Made by a program: the position numbers and the translations under genes
In this document: positions 1-5,526 of the stretch, one piece after another
Layout: each line of letters opens with the position of its first letter
Numbering within the stretch: position 1 is the stretch's first letter
DNA from: EC70 sp018675395
Lineage (GTDB): Bacteria > Verrucomicrobiota > Verrucomicrobiia > Verrucomicrobiales > DEV007
Reading direction: 5' to 3'
Length of the DNA: 6,136 nt
Assembly: GCA_018675395.1 (NCBI GenBank)
Contig: JABGYE010000331.1
Coordinates: forward strand, 1 to 6,136
Notes under the pieces: generated by a model
Databases searched by the model: none
Seen by the model: the letters and a program-made list of their open reading frames with translations, nothing else
Told to the model about the DNA's origin: nothing

Positions 1-223
1 ATGTTGATGAGGCCTTGATTTTAAGAATATAGCGTGTTTTTAGGTTTTCCAGCGATAGAGGTTCAATTAATTCGGCTGCTTTTTCCCAGTCTTGTCCCAT
101 AGCATTTTTCAAGTAGCTGAAAGTCACTTGAGTGGCTGGATGCTTGCTAATTTCCTCATTTTTATCAGCTGACACAGAAGTGGCTGATAATAAAAGTGTT
201 ATAAGTAATTGAATGTGTCTCAT
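1..223 (-). CDS. Secreted hypothetical protein, N-terminal fragment
   Basis: The minus strand is open from an ATG at 223-221 to the window edge, giving 74 codons with no stop; the 3' part is missing. The first residues form a good Sec signal peptide: basic start MRHIQ, hydrophobic core LLITLLLSA, and likely cleavage after TSVSA (residue 19) before DK. The mature part is charged and looks alpha-helical, with a stretch around residues 36-62 reading FSYLKNAMGQDWEKAAELIE. That pattern (short helix, 'DWEKAA', then a Pro/Leu-rich turn) resembles small NTF2-like or DUF4878-like exported proteins, but this is only a resemblance and I do not assign a family. There is no clear Shine-Dalgarno before the ATG, which is common in this kind of genome. 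It is transcribed divergently from the rhomboid operon. Confidence 0.72.
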   Translation of the reverse strand, partial: MRHIQLLITLLLSATSVSADKNEEISKHPATQVTFSYLKNAMGQDWEKAAELIEPLSLENLKTRYILKIKASST

Positions 224-253
224 TCAGAAGCAGTTATATTGCTGATTGTAGAT

Positions 254-280
254 ACTATACTGGTCAGACGGAAATGTCTA
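254..280 (-). promoter_or_regulatory. Candidate promoter of the left-edge secreted gene
   Basis: On the minus strand a TAGACA hexamer (280-275, five of six matches to TTGACA) is followed after 15 nt by TATAGT (259-254, five of six matches to TATAAT). The spacer is shorter than the optimal 17 nt. Transcription would start near 247, leaving a leader of roughly 25 nt before the ATG at 223. This is found by eye only, and AT-rich sequence gives many such matches. Confidence 0.3.
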
Positions 281-283
281 GAC

Positions 284-306
284 TGTCGATTATCCCTTAT
301 TCGACA
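284..306. repeat. Inverted repeat between divergent genes, possible operator
   Basis: TGTCGA (284-289) and TCGACA (301-306) are perfect inverted copies separated by 11 nt, so the two half-site centres are 17 nt apart. This is a geometry that a dimeric DNA-binding regulator could read. It sits just outside the candidate -35 box of the left gene and about 20-45 nt upstream of the candidate promoter of the rhomboid operon, so one bound protein could affect both. An 8-nt palindrome, GTCTAGAC, lies immediately to its left (276-283). A regulatory role is inferred only from position and symmetry. Confidence 0.3.
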
Positions 307-327
307 AGTTAAATGCGATGTGCTTCA

Positions 328-355
328 TTCGCTAGGCTTTAGATGAAAATATAAT
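328..355 (+). promoter_or_regulatory. Candidate promoter of the rhomboid-rsmD-waaA operon
   Basis: A perfect TATAAT lies at 350-355. The best -35 partner at near-normal spacing is weak: TTCGCT at 328-333, 16 nt away, three of six matches. Transcription would begin near 362. That gives a leader of about 34 nt before the ATG at 396 but only about 10 nt before the GTG at 372, one reason to prefer the ATG as the rhomboid start. No other good promoter is seen before the three genes, which are spaced as one transcript. Confidence 0.4.
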
Positions 356-380
356 TGAGCTATACGATAAAGTGGGAATT

Positions 381-384
381 GGAG
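381..384 (+). promoter_or_regulatory. Ribosome binding site deciding the rhomboid start
   Basis: GGAG at 381-384 ends 11 nt before the ATG at 396, and a second purine patch (AGAG, 387-390) is 5 nt from it. The upstream in-frame GTG at 372 has only TATACGATAAA in front of it, with no Shine-Dalgarno match. This favours the ATG. Confidence 0.5.
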
Positions 385-395
385 ACAGAGATTAT

Positions 396-1400
396 ATGCG
401 CTCTAAAGATCAAGCCGGGGTAGGCTGGGGTCGTATAAAAAAGAAGGATTTTTTTCAACGTGGACTACTTTCGCGTGGTCCAGTAGTGTTGGGTTGCACC
501 ATTTGTATTATTGTATTTATCATTCAATACGTTATTGGTTTTGGTTGGGTCGAACCTGAGACGGGAAAACTACTTTGGAGAGCGGAATGCATTGGGGGGC
601 AAGGGTATCCATTGGGGGCAACATCAAAATCGTTACTTTTACAGGAGTGGCAAGTATGGACGATCGTTACTTATATTTTTGTGCATGGTGATTTTTATCA
701 CATGCTTTTTAACCTGATACTTATATGGTTTGTAGGTAGGATACTTGTACAATTAGTAGGAAATAAACACTTCGGTGGTGTTTTTTTATTGTCAGGGGTT
801 TTAGGCGCTTTTCTTCACATACTAACGACAGATATTGATGCAGCATTGGTAGGGGCTTCGGCGGGAGGTTTTGGTATATTAATCGCGACAGCTGCAATCA
901 TTCCCAACCAGGTTTTTAATGTGCTGCTTTTCTTTTTTATTCCGATTCGATGTAGGTTAAAATATTTGGCGTTAGGATTCATTATTGTTGAGATTGCATT
1001 TTTTGTTATTGATCGGGCAGTTGGTCAGGAAGTGTATATTCCAATGATTTCAGGGGTTGCTCATGCAGCTCATCTTGGAGGGGGTTTAGCGGGATTGATT
1101 TATGTCAGAGCCTTTAATGTTGGTGGAGTAAAAGTTTCACTGGGATTTTTACAGAAGATGAGAAGGAAAGCGGAAAGGAAGTCCTTGAAACGTAATTTCA
1201 AGAGAAAGGGAAAAGTTGTTTCAGCTAAGGTTATAACGGAAGTCGATGGTAAAGTTTTTGAATCAGATGAATTTACTGTCGATATAATTAATCCATTGCT
1301 GGAGAAGATTAGTCAAAATGGGATGTCCAGTTTAACGCCTGAAGAGCAACAGATATTGGAAAAATACAGCAAAGAAATTTCAGAAAGATCTGGAGAATAA
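396..1400 (+). CDS. Rhomboid-family intramembrane serine protease with C-terminal helical extension
   Basis: Likely a rhomboid protease, cleaving membrane-spanning substrates inside the inner membrane; the substrate is unknown. From the ATG at 396 it has 334 residues. TM1 is about 29-49. The loop then leads to WQVWTIVTYIFVH (85-97) and the hallmark HxxxN pair, His102 and Asn106, in TM2. TM3 is about 126-144. TM4 contains the serine motif GASAGG, with the candidate nucleophile Ser155. TM5 is about 188-205. TM6 holds HAAHLGGGLAG with catalytic His226. The Ser/His dyad is therefore intact, although the residue after Ser is Ala where many rhomboids have Gly. After TM6 come a strongly basic stretch (253-275) and a terminal segment, LEKISQNGMSSLTPEEQQIL (302-321). 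This resembles the DUF6576-type tail found on rhomboids of Bacteroidota and Verrucomicrobiota. An in-frame GTG at 372 would add 8 residues but lacks a ribosome site. It is first in an operon and ends 4 nt before rsmD. Confidence 0.9.
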   Translation: MRSKDQAGVGWGRIKKKDFFQRGLLSRGPVVLGCTICIIVFIIQYVIGFGWVEPETGKLLWRAECIGGQGYPLGATSKSLLLQEWQVWTIVTYIFVHGDFYHMLFNLILIWFVGRILVQLVGNKHFGGVFLLSGVLGAFLHILTTDIDAALVGASAGGFGILIATAAIIPNQVFNVLLFFFIPIRCRLKYLALGFIIVEIAFFVIDRAVGQEVYIPMISGVAHAAHLGGGLAGLIYVRAFNVGGVKVSLGFLQKMRRKAERKSLKRNFKRKGKVVSAKVITEVDGKVFESDEFTVDIINPLLEKISQNGMSSLTPEEQQILEKYSKEISERSGE

Positions 1401-1404
1401 TCTG

Positions 1405-1968
1405 ATGAGGATAGTTGGTGGAATGTCTAGAGGGGTTCCGTTAAGGGTGCCAGATAACGGAGTAAGGCCGACCTCAGACCGCGTAAGAGAGGCGCTATTT
1501 TCAATTTTAGGCGAGTTAGTAACTGAGGCTTCATGTATTGATCTTTTCGCAGGGTCAGGTTCTTTAGGTATAGAGGCTCTGAGTAGAGGCGCTAAATCAT
1601 GTATATTTGCGGATCGCTCTCGTGACTCATGTGAGGCTATTTCTCACAATCTTAAAAAAACAAAATTGGCTGGGGGAACTGTTAGGAAAGAAGAAGTTTA
1701 TCCTTTTTTGAACAAATTAAGAGGTAATTACAATTTGGTATTTGCTGACCCTCCATACAAATTGAATGGCATTGTGGAGCAACTGGTAAAATTGGACACG
1801 TTAGCAAGACTTCTTTTGCCTGGTGGGGTTCTAGTTGTTGAAACTGCTAAAAGGGATGTTGATTTTCCCTGCCATAATGAGATTAACTTGTTATCTGTTC
1901 GAAAATATGGTGACAGCCAATTGATCTTATATCGACGAGATAATAATATAACGGATAATGAAATATGA
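1405..1968 (+). CDS. rsmD: 16S rRNA (guanine(966)-N2)-methyltransferase RsmD
   Basis: This enzyme uses S-adenosylmethionine to methylate N2 of G966 (E. coli numbering) in helix 31 of 16S rRNA, in the assembling 30S subunit in the cytoplasm. The 187-residue length is normal for the family. The N-terminus has the family signature MRIVGG-SRG (1-10) and RPTSDRVREALF (21-32). The SAM-binding motif I is DLFAGSGSLGIEALSRGA (46-63), followed by the acidic strand end FADRS (68-72). The catalytic motif IV is DPPY (115-118). The C-terminal KYGDSQLILYRR (167-178) is also typical. GGAG at 1392-1395, inside the end of the rhomboid gene, lies 9 nt before the ATG. The stop overlaps the waaA start (ATGA), so translation is probably coupled. 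In many bacteria rsmD is followed by coaD; here waaA takes that place. Confidence 0.95.
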   Translation: MRIVGGMSRGVPLRVPDNGVRPTSDRVREALFSILGELVTEASCIDLFAGSGSLGIEALSRGAKSCIFADRSRDSCEAISHNLKKTKLAGGTVRKEEVYPFLNKLRGNYNLVFADPPYKLNGIVEQLVKLDTLARLLLPGGVLVVETAKRDVDFPCHNEINLLSVRKYGDSQLILYRRDNNITDNEI

Positions 1969-3269
1969 GGGTTCGTGCTATTCTTTTGTTATATAATTTT
2001 ATACTTCCTCTGATCTTTTTAGGCGCGCTTCCCGGTTACGTCTTGAAGATTGTCAGGCGAGGGAATTATGGAGATGGATTTGGTGAGAGGTTTGGTTTCT
2101 ATTCTATAAAGAAACGGGAAATCCTCCTTAATCTTGACCGACCTCTTTGGATTCATGCAGTTAGTGTTGGAGAAGTTAATATAGCGAAGAAGTTAATTCT
2201 TTCTATTAACCGAATAGACCCCTCAATTCCAATAGTGCTTTCAACTACCACGCCCACAGGTGCATCAATAGCGCGAACTTCAGAGGCCTCAGTAGTTATA
2301 TACCATCCTTTAGATTTCTTGTTTGTTTCTACTCGTGTTTTTGACATTATTTCTCCAAGAGCTTTAATTTTGACTGAAGCGGAAGTCTGGCCAAACCTTG
2401 TAAATAAATCGGTGAGACGTGGTGTGGAAGTCTTCTTAATTAATGCGAGGTTGTCACAGAAATCGGAAAGAAGATTTAAAAGATTTTGTTTTCTTACAAA
2501 GTATATATTTAAGCTTTTAAGCCGGGTATGTGTGCAGCAGCAATCAGATGTAGAGAGTTGGGAGTCTCTGGGAGTGGCGAGAAGTAAGATTTCTTTTACG
2601 GGTTCCATTAAATTCGATTCAGAAGGTGTTACTAAACCTAATAAGGTTTCTTCATTAAACGGTCTGTTGGAGAAGCTTTTTATGGGAAGTAAAAAGAAAG
2701 TTATTCTTGCAGGAAGTACGCACTTAGGAGAGGAGTCTTTAATAGGAAAAGTTTATTTGGAACTCCGTGATAAATTTCCAGATCTTTATTTTTTGGTCGC
2801 TCCGAGACATGTTGAGCGTAGGCATGATTTAATTAATGAGCTGCGAAGTAAGGGTTTGAATCCTGTGCTGCGTACTAAATTAGAATCTCAAGAAACGGAA
2901 TTGCTAGATTCTTATGATTGTCTTGTAATTGATACTACTGGCGAGCTTAATGCTTGGTATTATGCTTCAGATATAGTGGTCATAGGCAAAAGCTTTCTTG
3001 CTAATGGAGGGCAGAATCCCGTTGAAGCTATTTTTGCTAATAAGCCCGTGTTTGTGGGTCCAAACATGCAGAATTTTGCTTTATTGACTTCTGATTTAAA
3101 GGCTAAAGGCGGGGTTATCCAAGTTGGAAATGAGGTTGAATTAATCGAGAGAATTTCAGAGATTTTAGCAAATCCAGAAATTGGTGTAAATCTCAGTCAA
3201 AATGCTAATTCGGCTTTATCCTTACATAAGGGTGCATCTGATCGGACCGCAGAACTAATAATTAACTAA
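1965..3269 (+). CDS. waaA: 3-deoxy-D-manno-octulosonic acid (Kdo) transferase
   Basis: WaaA (KdtA) transfers Kdo from CMP-Kdo to the lipid A precursor on the cytoplasmic face of the inner membrane, starting the LPS inner core. The 434 residues match the family. An N-terminal membrane anchor (about 5-28) is followed by GDGFGERFG (36-44), in which Glu41 is the expected catalytic base by comparison with Aquifex WaaA. The N-terminal glycosyltransferase domain shows WIHAVSVGEV (62-71), LTEAEVWPN (136-144) and NARLSQKS (160-167). The C-terminal domain shows GSIKFD (213-218), LAGSTHLGEE (248-257), APRHVERR (279-286), DTTGEL (323-328) and a sugar-nucleotide motif GGQNPVEA (348-355), then GPNMQNF (365-371). 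The third motif position is Gln where the E. coli enzyme has His (GGHNP). The start overlaps the rsmD stop by 4 nt with no strong ribosome site, suggesting coupling. Whether it adds one or more Kdo units cannot be told from sequence. Confidence 0.95.
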   Translation: MRVRAILLLYNFILPLIFLGALPGYVLKIVRRGNYGDGFGERFGFYSIKKREILLNLDRPLWIHAVSVGEVNIAKKLILSINRIDPSIPIVLSTTTPTGASIARTSEASVVIYHPLDFLFVSTRVFDIISPRALILTEAEVWPNLVNKSVRRGVEVFLINARLSQKSERRFKRFCFLTKYIFKLLSRVCVQQQSDVESWESLGVARSKISFTGSIKFDSEGVTKPNKVSSLNGLLEKLFMGSKKKVILAGSTHLGEESLIGKVYLELRDKFPDLYFLVAPRHVERRHDLINELRSKGLNPVLRTKLESQETELLDSYDCLVIDTTGELNAWYYASDIVVIGKSFLANGGQNPVEAIFANKPVFVGPNMQNFALLTSDLKAKGGVIQVGNEVELIERISEILANPEIGVNLSQNANSALSLHKGASDRTAELIIN

Positions 3270-3298
3270 TGGGAGGATCATTTGTTGTTTATTAACCC

Positions 3299-3326
3299 TT
3301 GCAAATAGATCTTCTACCGATAAAGT
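3299..3326 (+). promoter_or_regulatory. Weak candidate promoter for tRNA-Glu
   Basis: TTGCAA (3299-3304) and TAAAGT (3321-3326) are spaced by 16 nt. Each matches the sigma-70 hexamers at four of six positions. Transcription would start about 10-15 nt before the tRNA. No terminator-like hairpin is seen between waaA and the tRNA, so read-through from the operon is equally possible. Confidence 0.25.
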
Positions 3327-3345
3327 CCAATTTCGCCCAGCGAAC

Positions 3346-3420
3346 GACCCGTTCGTCTAGTGGTTAGGACTCCGCCCTTTCACGGCGGCAACACGGGTTC
3401 GAGTCCCGTACGGGTCGCCA
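3346..3420 (+). tRNA. tRNA-Glu (anticodon TTC)
   Basis: A complete 75-nt cloverleaf with genomically encoded CCA. The acceptor stem GACCCGT (3346-3352) pairs with ACGGGTC (3410-3416), followed by discriminator G3417 and CCA (3418-3420). The anticodon stem CCGCC (3372-3376) pairs with GGCGG (3384-3388) around the loop CTTTCAC, placing TTC at 3379-3381, which reads GAA and GAG. The T stem ACGGG (3393-3397) pairs with CCCGT (3405-3409) around TTCGAGT. The D region GTCTAGTGGTTAGGAC is typical of tRNA-Glu. All stems are fully paired, so the gene should be functional. Its transcript also normally supplies glutamyl-tRNA for haem synthesis by the C5 pathway; that is family knowledge, not seen here. 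Confidence 0.98.
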
Positions 3421-3443
3421 TTTTCATATTTTGTGACTTTCTC

Positions 3444-3464
3444 AGAATGCATTCTAATGAATGC
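3444..3464. repeat. Overlapping palindrome and small hairpin after tRNA-Glu
   Basis: AGAATGCATTCT (3444-3455) is a perfect 12-nt palindrome. Its right half, GCATTC (3449-3454), also pairs with GAATGC (3459-3464) across a TAAT loop, so two alternative stems compete. CTAGCTAG (3464-3471) directly follows. The hairpin begins about 28 nt after the tRNA end and could help end or trim the tRNA transcript. It lacks the GC-rich stem and following T-run of a standard intrinsic terminator; a short T-run (TTTT, 3421-3424) directly follows the CCA instead. Confidence 0.3.
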
Positions 3465-3530
3465 TAGCTAGTTGCCTATTTCTAGGGATTTACCTTAACG
3501 ATTAAGAGGTGAATTTTCTATAGGAGTTTC

Positions 3531-3552
3531 GCGCAATCCAAGGAGCGCAATC
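3531..3552. repeat. Short direct repeat GCGCAATC upstream of the LamG gene
   Basis: GCGCAATC occurs at 3531-3538 and again at 3545-3552, with a 14-nt period. Each copy is preceded by GGAG (3523-3526 and 3542-3545, the latter overlapping the second copy by one base). In the 233-nt stretch between the tRNA and the LamG reading frame there is no convincing gene, only this repeat, the palindromes nearer the tRNA and the promoter-like hexamers. The repeat could be a tandem regulator site or chance. Confidence 0.25.
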
Positions 3553-3593
3553 GCTATGCAGTAAATGACTATCAATTCAGGCATTATGATAAC

Positions 3594-3617
3594 TTGACAT
3601 TTCGAACTGCTTATAAT
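3594..3617 (+). promoter_or_regulatory. Promoter-like hexamers upstream of the LamG gene
   Basis: A perfect TTGACA (3594-3599) and a perfect TATAAT (3612-3617) lie on the coding strand, but only 12 nt apart, well below the 16-18 nt that sigma-70 polymerase needs. Either TATAAT works with a poor -35 (ATAACT near 3589), or TTGACA works with a poor -10 (CAAATT at 3618-3623, 18 nt away). A MerR-type activator, which can rescue abnormal spacing, usually acts on 19-20 nt rather than 12. Some start near 3625 is plausible. Confidence 0.35.
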
Positions 3618-3722
3618 CAAATTTACTGTTCAATCTTAACCGAGTAGTTATGATTGATTAGAGTTTTAACGGCAATCTATAGGATTATGCAAAAGGGATA
3701 CTTTTATAACATTAATCAATGG

Positions 3723-5513
3723 ATGAGAGTTGGGAAAGATCTTTACCTATCACTCATAACTGTAACCATTCTTATTGGATCCTCTCTGATGGGATTGGCT
3801 GATTACTCGGCTGAAGTCATCAAGGATGAACCGGTCGCTTATTGGCGATTAGATGATGATCAGTCTCCGGCAAGAGACGCGACGGAAAATGGTTACAGTG
3901 CATTTGGAAATGGTGGCATCAATTATAAGGAAGAGTCCCCATTTCTTAATGATGATAATTCGGCCATTTCGTTCTTACAAAATGGGCAACTCTTCACTGA
4001 TCCTTTTGAGAAAATAGACGGAGGCGGGTTCACCGTTGAATTTTGGATTCAATTTAATTCTTCCCCTGCGGGGTTCACCAATCTCGTAGGTGATGGAGAA
4101 GGTGGTATGGATTTTATGCTCATGGTTTATGCCGGGGGTGGAGGTTTTATCCGTCCGCATGTTCAAACCAATTCCGGGTTTGCTTCGATTGATTCGGTAG
4201 ACAGAATCACAGACAATGGTCTCCACCACATCGTCGCTACCTGGGACGAGCTTAGTGGAGAACTTTACTTATACATTGACGGAGAATTGGCGGATACCAC
4301 CGTTAGTGCGGGAACAATTCCGACCTCAGGACAACCCATTAACTCCGATAATCCAATCTATATTGGACAGGATGGACGTGAGCCGCGCGCTCCTGACGCG
4401 TTAATTGATGAAGTGGCGATATACAATTACGCGCTTTCGGCCGAACGAATTTTGGCGCACTTTAATGAGGTTGAGGTTCCCGAGCCTCCGGAACCTCCCA
4501 AGCCTCCTACAGGTGGTGGGGGAGTCGCGGTCGGGGATTCGGTGTTGATTGGTGAGCTTGATTATAGTGACAGTTTTACGATTGGAGTGGATGCCATCAA
4601 CGAATCGCGCAAAGCTTATGCGGCGCAAAGGTTTCCGCTCCCGGTTGGTGTCGAGGTAATCGAAAATAGTTACGGAAATCCTATAGTCTCCTGGCCTTCG
4701 AATGCTTGGTCCATTGCTACGGACACAGCAATTAACCCTGGTGGGTTTGGCTACTTTGGTGGTAACGGAGCAGGGAGCGATTCCGGTATCACCCAACGAG
4801 GAGGCGGAGGTGACTGGAGTATTGCTTACGGGATACGAGACGTTTTTATTATCCAGAGTGATTTTGTCCAACTCCCTGACCGAGTTGATTTCACGGTTGG
4901 CAGAACGCCTAACACAATTGGTGGAGCTGATAATTTAAATATATTTTTCAGGCAAACTGGAACTTCTCCGTGGTTTGAAATTGGAATATACAATTCCTTG
5001 GTAGGGGAAAAAGATACTGGACTCAGTTCAGATATAGCTGTTCGTAATGTGGCCCTTAATACCGGTTGGAATAACTACGCGTTGCTCGTTGATGTTGGGA
5101 ACGAAATGATTGAAGTCTTTGTTAATGAAGAATCAAAGGGTGTCATTGATCTTAATGTGATACATGATGGTGCATATGCTGGGATACTGGACAATAGTTA
5201 TATTGGGATTGGAGGAGCCGGTTCGGACCGACTTTGGAGTGACAATTTCCAGGTCGGATCTCCAGGGTTAAATGCAGAACTAACTATTACTGAGATCAGT
5301 TACAGTCCGGTTGATGGTAGTCTCTCGGTCAGCTGGAATTCAAATCCAGGAAATAATTATGCTTTGGATTTTTCTTTTGATCTCCTGACATGGCTGGAAC
5401 TCAACGACGAGATCGTCTCGGATGGAGAATCAACGACCTACCAAGAACAATTATTAGAAGCACTTCCTGAGAATAAAAGGTCCGTGTTCTTTAGGGTTCG
5501 TGAAGTTGAATAA
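3723..5513 (+). CDS. Exported LamG-domain protein with three predicted beta-rich modules
   Basis: Function unknown; probably a surface or secreted protein binding glycans or a partner protein. From the ATG at 3723 it has 596 residues. The reading frame is open from a TTG at 3654 and also has an ATG at 3687. I prefer 3723 because it gives a compact signal peptide (MRVGK, hydrophobic 6-22, cleavage after MGLA at 26), though none of the starts has a good ribosome site. Module 1 (about 28-250) is a LamG/concanavalin-A-like sandwich (Laminin_G_3 type): VAYWRLDD, FTVEFWIQF (103-111), HHIVATWDE (168-176), LYLYIDGELAD, and the closing ALIDEVAIYNYALS. A proline-rich linker (252-262) precedes module 2 (about 271-512), a second likely jelly-roll with a Gly-rich stretch (339-364) that I cannot name. 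Module 3 (520-596) resembles the small Fn3-like ends, 'W-S-PG-YA-D-S-DLLTW...RFFRV', of verrucomicrobial exported proteins. There is no PEP-CTERM or C-terminal membrane anchor. By eye its base composition is less AT-rich than the operon before the tRNA. Confidence 0.85.
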   Translation: MRVGKDLYLSLITVTILIGSSLMGLADYSAEVIKDEPVAYWRLDDDQSPARDATENGYSAFGNGGINYKEESPFLNDDNSAISFLQNGQLFTDPFEKIDGGGFTVEFWIQFNSSPAGFTNLVGDGEGGMDFMLMVYAGGGGFIRPHVQTNSGFASIDSVDRITDNGLHHIVATWDELSGELYLYIDGELADTTVSAGTIPTSGQPINSDNPIYIGQDGREPRAPDALIDEVAIYNYALSAERILAHFNEVEVPEPPEPPKPPTGGGGVAVGDSVLIGELDYSDSFTIGVDAINESRKAYAAQRFPLPVGVEVIENSYGNPIVSWPSNAWSIATDTAINPGGFGYFGGNGAGSDSGITQRGGGGDWSIAYGIRDVFIIQSDFVQLPDRVDFTVGRTPNTIGGADNLNIFFRQTGTSPWFEIGIYNSLVGEKDTGLSSDIAVRNVALNTGWNNYALLVDVGNEMIEVFVNEESKGVIDLNVIHDGAYAGILDNSYIGIGGAGSDRLWSDNFQVGSPGLNAELTITEISYSPVDGSLSVSWNSNPGNNYALDFSFDLLTWLELNDEIVSDGESTTYQEQLLEALPENKRSVFFRVREVE

Positions 5514-5526
5514 GATGCGCTTAATT

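Noticed and set aside
511..717. Plus-strand open frame inside the rhomboid gene
   Set aside because: It overlaps the well-supported rhomboid in another frame and its translation has no recognisable features or ribosome site.
2153..2608. Minus-strand open frame of 151 codons opposite waaA
   Set aside because: It is antisense to a gene with all expected WaaA motifs; the translation shows no domain and reads like a shadow frame.
3541..3597. AGGAG followed by ATG-CAG-TAA and then an 11-codon frame (ATG at 3565, stop at 3595-3597), a possible leader peptide before the LamG gene
   Set aside because: Frames this short arise often by chance. The second overlaps the TTGACA hexamer, so it lies upstream of the likely transcript start, and there is no attenuator-like structure after it.
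3346..3653. Integrated element or attachment site at tRNA-Glu
   Set aside because: No repeat of the tRNA 3' end, no integrase and no mobile gene is visible in the window.
4401..4871. Minus-strand open frame of 156 codons opposite the LamG gene, and the smaller frames near 3975-4404 and 4702-4938
   Set aside because: All lie within the LamG coding sequence; their translations are rich in Arg/Thr/Ser without motifs, as expected for frames opposite a beta-rich gene.
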